A DNA stretch of 64,000 nucleotides from positions 1,624,001 through 1,688,000 of the forward strand of contig NC_045150.1 of NCBI RefSeq assembly GCF_008831285.2, written 5' to 3'. Under the pieces are notes generated by a model. It searched no databases, had not been told where the DNA came from, and worked only from the letters and a program-made list of their open reading frames with translations. The translations under genes and the position numbers were made by a program. This DNA is from Nymphaea colorata. Taxonomy: Eukaryota; Streptophyta; Magnoliopsida; Nymphaeales; Nymphaeaceae. Of this stretch, positions 1 to 12,105 are shown in pieces. How positions within the stretch are numbered: position 1 is the first letter of the stretch; each line of letters opens with the position of its first letter.

Positions 1-960
1 CTGGCCCGGCCCATTTAATCAACGTCGTTAACTCGGGTTGGCCCGCTACCCGGCCCGATTATTAACAGGCCGGGCCGGGTACCGGGACTGGTTCACCATG
101 TCCGAGGCCCGACCTGGCCCGTTTTGTTAAAACTTTGGGAATTCCGGTTTCATTTTTTCTCGATTGTTTAATTTTCCCGGTTTTCCCATTAGCTTTGTAA
201 GAGTCAGACGCTCAAAATTGGCGTGATGAATCTTCTAGGCCCATCTCTCTCCCTCTCTCTCTCTCATCTGTATGGATTCCTTCGAGATTTTGCTAAAACC
301 CTAGTTAAGGAGATTGTGAATTCGCTTGTTGGTAGGATGGGCAGTAAGGTAAGGAGAGGGGATTAGTTTCTGGTTATTGGAGAATGGGGCGTTTTTCTCT
401 CTTGGTTCTTGTGTTGTCTATGAGAAATAATGTGTTCCCTTCGTTTTATTAGCCGTGAGCAGATGGAGGTTTCTTATTTTCTTTTTTTCGGGAATGCCAA
501 GTCAAGAAAAGAGGAAATGAATCATATTTTACTTTTGACTACACCCAACACCCCCAAAAAAGTAAAACAGCGTAAACCAAGAAAGGAATATGCATTTAGA
601 AGAAGAAGCAAGGAGTAAAAGATCTTGACTGTCGCAAGTTGGCAGCAGCGCCGGTGGCGATGGCAGACCGACAATGGTGTCTCGAAGCAGGCCTTCGCAG
701 TCGCAGCCTTGCAGGCTTCGGCTTCACAGTTCACTCTCTTGTTTTATGTTTTAACTTTTAACTTTTAACAAGATTTTGACCTAACGGGCCAGATTTTATT
801 ACCCGGTACCCGGCCCGTTAATATCTCGGGCCAGATTTTATGAACCGGGCCCAGCCCAATTATCTGATTTTCGTACCCGGTACCCGGCCGGTACCGGGCC
901 GGGTACGGGCCGGGTACCAGGTACCCGATGGCGACCCGGTTCGGTGCCCAAGCTTAGTTT
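1..960. mobile_element. GC-rich non-autonomous hAT-type element (left end outside window)
   Basis: Both ends of this stretch are built of repeated GGCCGGGT/CCCGGCCC and GGTACC words with short AT spacers, while the middle (about 200-750) is ordinary sequence with CT repeats and a CCCTAGTT motif typical of plant 5' UTRs. The right end, read in reverse, gives CTAAGCTTGGGCACCGAACC, very close to CTAACCTTGGGCACCGGGCC at 26653-26672 in a second element of this window, so both belong to one family. The middle may be captured gene sequence but I do not recognise it. The short ORFs within are not convincing. Family assignment to hAT is inferred from the TAGGG-type ends of the second copy. Confidence 0.55.
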
Positions 961-1399
961 ATCATGACATAGAATTTTGTTTCTAAAATTAGAATTCTAT
1001 AATCAAAATTGAAGGTCATCAAACACTCCCTTAAAATATATTATCAATTGACATTTTTAACCATTTGAAATTAACATTATTTTTTTACAAAATAAAGAAA
1101 ATATCAACGGTTGCCCCTCGCTAGTGGGCATGGGGCGATGGTGCTGGTGAGGATTCCAACAAGAGCTGCGGACTGCGGAAATAGTGAGGGTTGCTGTGGC
1201 AGTACATTCTTTTATCCACACAACTTTCATTCTGCATCCTTCTCTAGTTTATGTCCCGATGATTTGTTGGTGGAACTAAGAAACTGCTTTGGCTCTATTC
1301 ATGAGCCACTTTGATGAAATGCAAAGCAAAGTCATGTACGCTGACCTTGACTTTGAAAATGGCTCATGACGTGACCTTAATAAGCTTCAGGAATTTCAA
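961..1399. other. Gene-free spacer
   Basis: AT-rich to mixed sequence without a recognisable gene. A gapped inverted repeat around ATGAGCCA (1302-1368) could form a weak hairpin. It separates the GC-rich element from the mitochondrial insertion; the exact left boundary of that insertion may lie inside this stretch. Confidence 0.4.
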
Positions 1400-1763
1400 G
1401 TTGTGAGTGCTTTTCTCGCACGGAGAGCGAGCGAGCGAAGACAAGCCGCAAGCCATGAGCCGCCTATCGGCAAGGCTCCCTTACTTCACTTAACTGATTC
1501 ACGCAGGTCCAAACCTGCGCTGGCTCATTTTTCCTTTACGAGATCCCGGCTCTTCGGAATGGTTTGAGAGAGCCACGCCCCCTCTTGTCAGGCGCCGAGC
1601 CCGAGGGGGGTTTCCTGAAAGATCGTTTCTTTCCGGCTGGCAGGAGGGCCCCTGATCTATCCAATGAGAGAGCAAAAAACGGGCTTTGCTCCTGACAATA
1701 GGAAGAAAGAAATAAGAGTCGAAGTTTGGACCGCTCACAGTAATTCTACCTATAGAAAAGATC

Positions 1764-3690
1764 ATGAAAGAGGCGATCAGAACGGTACCCGAATCCATTG
1801 TCTTTCCCGAGTTTCTGCCCGAGTCGAGGCTGCCACTCGGCCCTCAGACGGATCAAAGAAGAGTGGGGAATCTCTCGCTAGGTTTTGGAATTCGACATCC
1901 AAAAGTATTTTCACACCATCGACCGACATCGACTCATCCCAATCCTTAAGGAAGAGATCAACGATCCCAAGTTCTTTTACCTCACTCAGAAACTCTTTTC
2001 TGCCGAACGACTCGTAGGAGGTGAGAAGGGCCCTTGCTCCGTCCCACACAGTGTACTACTATCGGCCTTTCCAGGCAACATCTACCCACACAAGCTCGAT
2101 CAGGAGATAGGGGGATCCGACAGAAGCACGAAATTTCGATTGTTCAGAGAATCAGATCGGTTCTCTTAAGGACTGGTCGTATTGATGACCAATCAAACTC
2201 TGGAAAAGAAGCATTCACTTTTTGTTGGGTAAAGAGCATCCAACACAAAGCGGCCTTTCATTCCCTTGTTCCGTCGTGGCACACTCCCCCCACAAGCACC
2301 CCCCGGCAAAGGGGGGGACCAGAAAACACCTTTCATTTTCCCCCCTTCGTCGGCCCTTGCCGCCTTCCTTAACAAGCCTTCGAGCCTCGTTTGTGCCGCC
2401 TTCCTTAACAAGCCTTCGAGCCTCGTTTGCGCCACCTTCCTCATAGAAGCTGTCGGGTTGACCTCGAAGGCCGAATTCTATGGTAGAGAACGCTGTAATA
2501 AGAATAATGGGGCCATGAGAGACCTTCTTCGGTATTGCAAAAGAAGGGGCCTGCTGATAGAGCTGGGCGGGGTGGCGATAAGGTCAGAGAGACGCCTGGC
2601 CTGTAAGCAGGCCCCCCTCAATTACCCATACTTAATTAGGATTTGTCATGCGCAATATGCCGACGACTCACTACTGGGAATCGTGGGTGCCAAAGAGCTT
2701 ATCATAGAAATAAAAAAACGTATCACCCACTTCCTACAATCCAGCCTAAACCTTGGGGTAGTCTCAACAACCATAGCTGCACGGAGTATGGTAGAATTCC
2801 TCGGTACGGTCATTCGGGAAGTCCCTCGGAGGACGACTCCCATGCCATTTTTGCGAGAGCTGGAGAAGCATCTACGGTCAAGCACCATATCCATATAACT
2901 GCTTTCCACCTAAGCTCTGCTATCCATGCCAAGTTGAGGGACCTAGGGTTGTGTATCCCGATCCAACAACTGACGAAGAGGATGAGCAGAACAGGGAGTC
3001 TACTGGACGCTGTTCAACTAGCGGAGACTCTTGGAACAGCTGGAGTCAGAAGTCAAAAAGTTAGTGTATGTTGCGTCAAGCACATCCGGCAAGGATCAAG
3101 GGAGATCGAGTTCTTGCATAGCCCAGGTCGGAGCAACGTGCCATCGGACGCTCAACAAGCAGTCTCACGATTGGGCATGAGCGTCCGAAAGTTTTCATTG
3201 GATACTCCCATGGGTCGGAAGGCGGCGGGGGAAGGAGGGGGACACTGGGTGGGATCTTTCCGCAGCGAATTCCCCATTCCGATAGAGCTATCAAAAAGAT
3301 ACTCTGAAGGCTTCGGGATTGAGGTCCCATTAGCCGGAGAAGACCCTGGCCAACCCACGTAGCCTGCTTGACGAACGTCAGCAACGGAGACATCGTAAAT
3401 CGGTCTGAGGGCATCGCGATCAGCCCTCTGTCCTACTACAGGTGCCACAACAACCTTTACCAAGTCCAAACAATTGTCGACTGCCAGATCCGCTGGTCTG
3501 CTATATTCACCCCTACCCACAAGCACAAATCCTAGGCTTGGAATATAATCCCAAAGTACCCCAAAGACTCACATATAGTCAATCAAGAAGGTGGTCAGAC
3601 CCTTGCTGAGTTCCCCAACAGCAATAGAGCTTGGGAAGCTCAGACTCGGTCAAGATCCGAACAACAAGGAGCACTAAACTACTATATGTC
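1764..3690 (+). pseudogene. matR: matR (mitochondrial intron maturase), frameshifted nuclear copy
   Basis: MatR is the only maturase encoded in angiosperm mitochondria; it lies in nad1 intron 4 and helps splice group II introns. The frame opens at 1764 with MKEAIR and runs through segments that match matR from start to end: FDIQKYFHTIDRHRLIPI and the following LVGGEKGPCSVPHSVLLSA of the reverse-transcriptase domain (about 1885-2110), STPRQRGGPENTF-like sequence (2270-2340), AEFYGRERCN (2470-2500), the ICHAQYADD motif corresponding to the RT YADD box (2640-2670), FLGTVIREVPRRTTP (2797-2840), and the C-terminal domain X region (HIRQGSREI, GRKAAGEGGGHW, 3080-3260). The frame shifts repeatedly and an in-frame stop follows the WGISR segment near 1880. 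A duplicated FLNKPSSLVCA block at 2361-2430 is also seen. Native length is about 650 codons, so the whole gene is represented but dead. Confidence 0.9.
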
Positions 3691-4330
3691 AGTCTGTTGG
3701 AGTAACGTGTAGTAGTTGTCTTTTTTAGTTGAGTGGAATCCTTTGGAAGCAAAGCAGATAGCTCACAGTGCTCATTCTATCTCAACCTTTGAAATCAAAC
3801 CAACACTTGAAAACAATCTGATAATCAAAACAACTAGCTCGTTCATTTTTTTGACTAAAAACGGAGTGGGAAACTCCGTACTCATGGAGGGTCCTCGGCA
3901 AGGGATTGGCGTCAGCGCCCCAAAACGGGCTCCACGGGGACAAGCAGGCCCCGGGGCTCTTGGTCCTGAGCAAGAAAAGAAAGAAAAAAAGCGTTAGACT
4001 GTACTCATTTCTTTGGAGGTAGAGCCCTGTGTGGCACTACTTGTACTAGACGCCGGCAAGAAACTCTGGAAGTTGCGCATAGGATTGCGGCAGTTCCATT
4101 AACTTTCTGCGGCTGCGACCTCCAATCCCTTCTTCCTACGGGGACAAAATTAAACCCGAGCTGCCGGTAACCCTATGTCCGAACAAGAAATGTTCGACTT
4201 AGTCCTATAAGAGTCTATGAAACCGCTTTTTTTTTTGGACGTCATCATTCAAAAGGAATGAAAAGGAACCTCCATGCGAGGACAGGTTCGAGGACCCGTT
4301 GGTCAAAGGGGAGGTCCAGATTATGGGATG

Positions 4331-4364
4331 GAGTCGTATGACGCGACAGTGTCATGTAAGGTTC
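4331..4364 (+). other. Group II intron domain V of nad1 intron 4
   Basis: GAGTCGTATGACGCGACAGT followed by GTCATGTAAGGTTC folds as the conserved 34-nt domain V hairpin of a group II intron, the catalytic core. It lies 72 bp before the nad1 exon 5 boundary, with a domain VI-like segment (about 4366-4420) between, as expected. Some paired positions deviate from the usual plant mitochondrial sequence, in keeping with decay in the nucleus. Confidence 0.75.
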
Positions 4365-4435
4365 CTTTGAGAAGGGTGTGATAACACCACCTATCAGGCC
4401 CGACGAGCGGTCCACGGAGCTGCATCCCTACTCAC

Positions 4436-4693
4436 CTGGTCCATGCACATCGCTCTTTCCAGGAGGTTGGCCACCTATCCTGATCTTCCTATTTCCAATC
4501 AGATCATGGGCTCGATCCGGTTAGTATCAAGGTGATTCTGTTTCCATTCCTATATATATGGGTCCGTGCAGCATTTCCACGATATCGTTATGATCAATCA
4601 ATGGGACTTGGGCAGAAAGTGTTCTTGCCTTTATCATTAGCTCGGGTAGTCCCCGTTTCTGGTGTTCCAGTTACCTTTCCATGGCTCCCTTAA
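4436..4693 (+). pseudogene. nad1: nad1 exon 5 (NADH dehydrogenase subunit 1, C-terminus), broken nuclear copy
   Basis: Nad1 is a membrane subunit of mitochondrial complex I; exon 5 encodes its last 86 or so residues. The stretch begins after an intron end CTACTCAC with CTSLFPGGWPPIL in one frame, loses one base after CTG (about 4480), then continues in another frame with [36 protein letters not shown] and a PWLP end before TAA at 4691-4693. The length, 258 bp, equals the usual 259-bp plant exon minus the single deleted base. The frameshift rules out function even if it were edited. Confidence 0.88.
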
Positions 4694-4699
4694 TGTATG

Positions 4700-5009
4700 T
4701 GCCATTAAGTGTTTGAAGAAGCGGGCTACTCCCCGAAAATGCCCTGCCCGTAGAAAACTTGTTGTCATTGGGGTCTTTGCTTGTTTTGCTATCGGAGAAT
4801 TCTCCATCACCTTCCAAGGAGGGTCCCTCCGCTTCACCGGGCTATCCTTCCTAAGCCAAGCTACCTTGTAGTGAGCCAGCGTCTTCTTCTTGCCAGAAAC
4901 AACAGAGGGTGCGGTGCTTTTTTTTTTTTTTTATGTTTGTGAGTGCAGTAAGGAGATGATAGCTTTGTCCTAAGTGCCCCATGTCCTTCTTTTCTTTCTA
5001 ACTAAAAGA
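4700..5009. other. Mitochondrial-like sequence downstream of nad1, no gene
   Basis: No recognised gene. An open stretch to 4871 runs on from the nad1 stop in the frame after a single base step but shows no known domain. A T-homopolymer lies at 4918-4932. Treated as part of the NUMT by continuity. Confidence 0.45.
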
Positions 5010-5220
5010 AGCCTCGCTTGACTTGCCTCGTTCTCCTGCTTGCCTCGCTCCTCTTTCAAATCCTCGCATCCTTCTCTTGCTTTCCTGCCTCTCTCTTCGC
5101 CTTGCTTACCTTGCCTGCCTGAACCTCGTTACTTCTTTCCTTGCCTGCGTCTCCCCTTGGCTTGTTTGCCTGCTCGCTTCTCTCGTCGCCTTGCTTCCTT
5201 GCCTACTCTCTTGACTTGCG
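5010..5220. repeat. Pyrimidine-rich degenerate CTTGCCTGCCTCG repeat
   Basis: About 210 bp made of variants of CTTGCCTCGCTTCTC-like words on the + strand, with strong C/T bias. It sits between the nad1 exon 5 remnant and a 260-bp anonymous stretch (5221-5485) that also looks organellar. It produces spurious leucine-rich reading frames. Confidence 0.5.
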
Positions 5221-5485
5221 TTCACCGACGGAAGACAATCATCGGCTTTCTATCGAGCTATGAAAAAGCAAGAAAGAAAACGTCAAGCAATACGTGGAGT
5301 CACTTCTGATATTGTAGTAAAAGCAAGCAAGACGTGTAGGTGGATCGATCAGGAAGTCAATCTTTCGAATACCGTTCTTTCGTATCTAGTCCCTCTGTCA
5401 AGCGACAGCCGGCAGAGAGAGAGTGCTTTATCGGGTTGCCGAAGTTTTCGGACAACGAGCAAAGCCCTAATGCAATTCAAAGGGT

Positions 5486-8400
5486 AGCCATTGGGGTTCA
5501 TCGGCCGTGAGAGCCTCAATGGCTTGCCGAAGGCCAGTGATGGCCAAAGCAGCAAGGGAGAACTCAGTCGCAGAAGAGAAAGTGAGAGAATAGAGTGAAA
5601 ATTTGGAGGAAAATGGAGGAGTTTCGGCAAGGGTTGAACTTTTATACCTTTCATAAAGAAATTTCAAATCTGTCCCATTTTTTATTAATACTACAAAAAA
5701 TATTGTTACACTTTGATAACTCTTATCCCATCTTATTTTCTAAAAGAAATAATTACAGAAAAGGGCTGGCATCCCTTGGCTTGCAAAATCCCAAGATGAT
5801 TGCTCTAACAAATTCCAACAGCAGCCTTCAAGCCAAAATTTTCTGGCAGCTGATTTTTAATTCATAAATTACATAGAAGGGTTTTTAGCCATGTTTTTGT
5901 AAGTTTATTGGTATCATTTTCTTTAAGAAAAAAACTTTTCGTTTACTTGTTCAATTTTTTCGATTAGAAGGAATTGCCTATGGGGCTTGAGTTTATTCTC
6001 ACTTTCAGCTGAATTAGGTGTGAATTTCAATTCAAATCTAAACCTAGAAATTGATCAAGTTTGGTTAATTCCACTAAATAGCATAAGCTCATACTTGTCT
6101 TTATGTTGATTTCACACCTTATGATATTGAAGTAAAGCAGCATAGTCACATAAAACACATTTTTTTTGAAAAAAAATGCAAAAAATGTGATAAATTAAAT
6201 GGCCATTTAAAACATAAAAAAACGTGTTTTTTTTTAAACCACATTTTTTGAAAAAAAATGTTATAAACGAATAACGCATATTTTTGCATTTCTAACTTTT
6301 TTCATTTTTTAATTTTTTTAAATGGCAAACAGTTTTCTTTTCATTTTCTACTTTTTATTGTTGCAAATGTACTTATCTTTTGAAGTTTGTGTTATTAGTT
6401 TCTCACTTATTTTATTTTTCCCTATGTTTAGTTTTTTAAAATTTTTAAAAATTTACCGTATTTTTTTTCGTTTTTTTCTGTTTTTTTCATGTTCATCATA
6501 TTGTACCCGAGAAAAACCTCACTATTTAAAACTCTGATAAGTTATTTGTGACTATGTTAAAGCTATCATGAGATATATAGAACACATGCGGTATAGAGAA
6601 TCCATAGAATTGGATTGGGATCTCATTTGTTCTAAGTTAGATGTTTTGGTTCTTAGTTTAATTGTTCTAAATATATTTGCATTAGAATATGATTCAACTA
6701 ATCCTACCAGTAATGCATTGGATATCCATTGGCTCTACTTTGCTTTTATGTGAAATATGATTTTATGAAAACTGGGCTTCGGAAAAATTAACCTGATCAA
6801 ACCAGACTTTCAAAATCTAAAAATTTTTACCAGGATTGCCTCTGGACTATTAAGGTGTTTTTAGAAAATTCGCCAATATTTGTTCTAGATTTGAAACTTG
6901 TTATGGGTTTGATGCAGAAAATCTTAACATCTGATTTCAAAGTAGAAATAATAATCATAAAATCTAAAACGTGGCCTTGAAATGATGTTCAAAAAGTTTT
7001 GGAGTTGATATTCATTCTCAATTGGTCTTATGTATTTTAAATATATCTACATATATATATTTTTATTATTATAAATGGATCTGAAAATGAATCCAATTGT
7101 TTGAAAAATATGTACATTTAATTGCTATTAATGGATTTCAACCTAGATTCAATTTTTTTAGAAATTTTATATGTTTTAATCGTCATGAACATATTTGAAT
7201 TTGGATCCAACCTATTTAAAAATGAATATTTGGTTATGTTAAGTGGCCCGCACCAGCCAATCAAAAATTCATTTTAAAACACTTGAAATTACACTATAAT
7301 AATTCAAAAATTACGTGGGTTGCGCACACCAGATCTGGTCTGGTGGCACAAGTGCCCACCAGCCAAAAAATCTTGCATTTGCCACTGCTTGTGGTTGTAA
7401 AACTGTGGTGTGAAAATACCAATGGCAGTGGAGACACCACCCACATGGTGGCCGCTGTTAATTGACAAGAAAAACTAAATTGTGGTTGCAGGCATGCCAA
7501 GAGATAACAACTACTTCTTCCATATGTACTTATATTCATGATGTTATTGCTGTAAATACTTGTTATTTTTAAATGCTTTTATCCGTATATATATTTCATG
7601 TTAAGACTGTATTATTTCTCCTCATTTTATGCAATATTATGACAAGAATTATTTCACAATGTGTATATATATATATATATATATGCATGTGTGTGTGTGT
7701 TGACATAAAATAGTGGTAGACATTGTACTTAGAACTTGCACAGGTTCTCAACCCCAATTTTTCTGCTGAAGTGATCTAGGATAGAAAAAATAGTGTTGAA
7801 GTTGTGTTATTGTGATGATCTAACGTTGCCCACTTTTTGTATTTGGTTTTTTGTGAAACATTGTCTTCAAAGACGTAATATAATTCATTATTTAGGTATT
7901 GATTTTCACCCCTCAATTTCCCTTTCCAGGTGATCATGAATAAAAGAGATGGTGACGAGGTTGTTATGTTGTTGTGATCATTTGATGCTGTCCAACTTCT
8001 CCATTTTATGAATTGGATTTTGTAATGTAAGGATTTGGAATGCCACAAACTTTTATAGTTTGTGCTTTTATGAAACATTTCGTTTGAATGTATAATCTAA
8101 TTCATTATTTAAGTGTCGGTGGTTATGCAATGATACCTAATGGTTTGGGGAGGTATAGTTATTTTGAAAATTAATTTTTATGCACTTTGATTTTAACTTA
8201 AAATGATTTGCTTTTTTTAAAATAAAAATTTGTCACAAAAGTTGAGATAGTTACATGGACTAAATGGGATATCTCAACCAAAATGCTTAAAAAAAAAGTT
8301 GCTTATAAAATATAAATTGACTATGATTTAAGAAACAACTTGTAATTGAATTTGGATTCGGTTTTAAAAAATATCTAATTGAGTTCCAAATCATAGCTTA

Positions 8401-9575
8401 ATTTAGATTCAATTTTCAAATAAATAACATACACACAATATCATCACTGTTTTTTGGTGTTGATGGTACATATCATCAAGAAACCATTTCAATGTTATCG
8501 ACATTACTGATGACCATGTTGAGGTTGAATTATCATGAGTGAAGGAATCACTGATGGTAACATAAGAGCTCTTAAGAAATGTTGTAATGTTTATTCATTT
8601 TAAAAGTTGGTTCTTACCATACCATAACATGGTTGAAATTCAGTTGTATATCTAAAAGTTGACTTTAAATGTGAAAATAAAAGTTGGATTTAAATCAAAT
8701 TCAGATCGTTAATTTAAAGATCATATTCAAATATGATATAGATTTTTCTTATTTGTATTTGAATATGAATATTTGAAGATCCAATACATTGGGCATGGTA
8801 AAGACTACATCTTATTCAAATCTAGTTCATTGATATTCTTACCAAAAAGAAGAGCTTGGTACGCTTGAGTACCTGCAAAGAAGAATGGGGTAAGAAGGAT
8901 TACTTTCTAGTGTTTAGATTTTAAAACATTATCTTATGGCATAGATGAGGCCTTTAAGGTTTTAATTTGGTGGACAAATTCTTCTTTAGGTAACCATTGC
9001 ATCAGAGTTTGCATATAATTTCATGTATATTATATTATTTACTGAACCTTTAGGTATTCTTCTATGAGGAACAGGTTGCCAATCCATTGTTTGAAAAACA
9101 ATCTAATCAATTTGGAATTGGTGGAAGAAATGGCCAAAGGTAGTTCATATTCGAAGGCAACATGTTATGAAGCAACGTTTATTAAGCTCTGTTTGAATGT
9201 GTTAGCAAATATTGTCATTTTTATCTTCTTGCTACAAAAATAGCAGAATTAGATTACAAAACAAATTCAAATTGTTGTTTCTACATTGTCATCAATTTGC
9301 TCATGGGTGCTTTCCTTTCAATTTATAATTTCAACATCAGGTTGTACGATTATGTTTTATTTATGAAAAGATGGTTTGCTTCTGAATTCATGAGAGTAGA
9401 ATTTGTCATTGTCTCCATAGCTTATTCAAAGCTTCTAATATATGCTTTCAATATTTTGTCAAGCTTAATAGTATACTTCTATCATCTTGAAATAGTTACA
9501 TTTATTTGTGGAAATGAAAAATATATATGGTCACTCTACTTTGTGTCTTGTACATATTTATCTAGTATCAATATC
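5486..9575. other. AT-rich intergenic sequence, no gene seen
   Basis: More than 4 kb without a convincing reading frame in six frames. It holds T- and A-homopolymers, TA and TG microsatellites (7663-7700), and stretches of the GGATTTGAATC type (7020-7240, 8340-8420, 8640-8790) that look like decayed repeats. I see no protein-domain match here. Two near-identical hairpin-forming A/T blocks around 6155-6265 are listed separately. Confidence 0.5.
6155..6265. repeat. Paired CACATTTTTT-GAAAAAAAATG hairpins
   Basis: The segment CACATTTTTTTTGAAAAAAA at 6157 recurs as CACATTTTTTGAAAAAAAAT at 6240. Each copy is a small self-complementary hairpin (T-run against A-run), and a perfect AAATGGCCATTT palindrome lies between them at about 6199. 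It may be a small foldback element. Confidence 0.4.
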
Positions 9576-9690
9576 CAGAGGTGGAGCTACATAGGTCCCA
9601 TGGAGCCCAGCCTTCAGTGGCTAGACCTGGGTTGGACGTGGTTCCAGTTGTATGGGGCAGCCCCATGAGACTGGGCTGCTACCCCACATC

Positions 9691-12099
9691 ACGACCCACG
9701 ATGCCACTTTGAGTCTTCCTCCCCAAAAATCAAAACTAAAATAGAAGTTAGAAGACTTAAAGGGTGAAGACTGATTTTTAAAAAAAAAATGGAAACCCTC
9801 GCCTCCTTGCCAGCTGGGACTTCTGCCAGATCACCGGTTCCAGTCAGCGCATTGTAGGTGGGTGAGCTGTGAATCTCTGTCTTTCTATTTTTTAAGTTTC
9901 TCCCTCTTGTTCCCTCTCTTTTTTCATTCTCATTTTCTTCATACTTTCCTTAATTTCTCCTTCACTCACGCCTGTGATTTTTGCAGAATATACTGGCCAC
10001 CAGACTGTCAGTGGGTGATGGATGTGTGATGTTGCTGTGGAGGTGGAAGCCCTTGCTGCTCCACCAGTGGCTCAACCACTGGTGGTGAGTATATTCTTTG
10101 ATTTTTTACTTTTCTTCTTCTTTTGATTTAGATGTTGAATTTAATTGTTTAATTAGGGATTTGTTGTATAGCATTTAGGGATTTGCTTAATTGTTGTGAC
10201 ATTTGGGGGATTTGTCATGTAGTGTGTAGCATTTAGAGATTTAGCATGTTGTTGTACCTCTGGCCTTGATTACGTGATTCATGTTTGGTCTTTCAACTAT
10301 TGTTCGTATATGGGTAGCTCCTAATAAATTGATCATCAAAGCATGAATGCTTGCTTAATGAAATTGTTCCTTTTTTATAGTTTCTCATCATTATGAACTT
10401 TTTTGTTGACTAGCTTCAAGGCATTGATGATTTCCCCAAAGATGTTTCTTCATGTATCTATTCATTTTAGTTTCCTATTTTTCTTATATATTTACCTTTA
10501 GTTGTTTTTGCATTTCTCTCCTTTCTTCAACATATTAGCACTTAACAACATGCCCCGAATGTAGTTCTGTTCTGTTTATGAAATTATTTAATATTTTATA
10601 GTTTATATTTTATTTTTTAGGATATATCTGGTATTTAAATGCTTGTGACTTGTTTTACATTTTAAATCTAATGTCTTCATTGTGTGCAGGTTGGTATATT
10701 CATAAAAGCATGAAAAGAACAAATTGATAAAGATACCATAAATGTTGCTGACAAGAAGAACTCAAGAATGTGGCTTAGTAACCACGTTCATTCTCATGCA
10801 GACGTAATAGCTCACAAGCATGGTGTGGTATGATTGATGTTCCTTCTTACTTTATGTTGATAAAAGTAATTGAACATTGATTTTATAATAGCAGCTTATG
10901 TGATCCTAGTTTGAATTTTTATTCTACTTAATTATGTAATTAGCAATCAAAAACTTGTTCAAACACTGTGCACCAAAATTTATTCATATTGACCATTTTC
11001 TTTATGAGTAGTCTTTGTTCTACACTTCAACCATCTTTTTTTCCAACTTGTGATAGGTTTGGTCCTTGGAGATGCCATTGCTTACCTGTACAAAGTTGTT
11101 TACACATATCAAACCAAATGCTATCAATGCAATCACTTCCTTGAGAAACATGAGATATCTATGTTGGCTGACTTTGAATAATGGTCAACCATACATAATT
11201 TAGACTGGTGAGTGGTTGATGTGCACAAAATAATTTTTCTAAAGTGGCTTTTGTATAAGGAGTGAGGTGTTGAATTGGTGTCAGCTTGATCTTATTATTC
11301 TTGGTGTTTATGTTATATTGCAGCTTTTAACCTATAAATCAAGCAGCATATTTTCTACTGAAATAAACTATTGCTATTACTAATAGTCTAATACTTTTTT
11401 CTATAAGTCTATACTTACACATAGTGATTGAGCTTAAACCAGGAAAAAAACAAACAAGCATCAAAGTATCTCTTGTTCTCTATTATGTAGTTAATAAGTT
11501 TTCTTTATATAGACTGCAACAAGCTCTTCATTTACTTTTTGTGAAGACTAAGAAAGGTGTATGTTCATTGAATCACTAGCTATTTTTTAATGAATTTCTA
11601 GCTACAAATATGATTCATGGTGATAGAACACAACAGATATATCACAAAGTCGACTTGGTGCTCCAAAGATATGCTTGCCGAAGCAATTTCTGGTCCTAGT
11701 TTATTTGCAACACTATTATTCTCATTTGCTTGTCAATCGTGTGCAAGGTATATGCACTTATGCAAACTAGGATATATTTTTCTATCTTCTACTACCTAAG
11801 AAGTGAGAAGATCTATGCGAAGAGGATAACTAAGCTTCTAAAGGTTAATAACTTGATAGATAAACTTCTAATACTTGCTAAAGAGGAAGAAAGGCTTTAT
11901 GAGGACTTCTTATAAATGATCTAAGTGCTATTTGAAAGTTTTTACTTTAATATTATAACAATTTTAACATTTTTTTGGTGAAAATAAACAAGTTTTTATG
12001 TATTTGAAGATATTATATATGGATTATATATTGAATATATATTGTTTAATGTTTACAATATAATATATACTTATAATATTTTATTTCATTTCTTATTTA
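9691..12099. other. 5' region of hAT element 1, no intact gene
   Basis: This stretch contains short open runs separated by splice-like signals: around 10690-10830 and around 11055-11180 (GLVLGDAIAYLYKVVYTYQT in one frame), and 11617-11900. I do not recognise these as known proteins. They may be decayed introns and exons of the element or captured host sequence; only the AGGGATTTG-repeat part clearly recurs in the second element. Confidence 0.35.
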
Positions 12100-12105
12100 A
12101 AAAAT

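Larger units (their letters stand above)
1400..5485 (+). other. Nuclear insertion of mitochondrial DNA (NUMT): nad1 intron 4 with matR, nad1 exon 5 and downstream sequence
   Basis: The block holds, in native mitochondrial order, the region 5' of matR, the matR reading frame, the 3' part of the trans/cis group II intron nad1i4 including domain V, nad1 exon 5 and about 800 bp of downstream mitochondrial-looking sequence. The intron is still present and the exon carries no sign of having passed through spliced mRNA, so transfer was at the DNA level. Frameshifts and stops in both genes show that it is not functional and is probably old. The part after about 4870 (pyrimidine-rich repeats and 5221-5485) is assigned by continuity and base composition only. 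Confidence 0.85.

Noticed and set aside
1111-1314. Open frame of 67 codons starting near 1111
   Set aside because: It has no ATG at the stated start (TTG), no domain and lies between two mobile or organellar segments.
5023-5309. Leucine/serine-rich frames with signal-peptide look
   Set aside because: They come from the pyrimidine-rich repeat; composition explains them.
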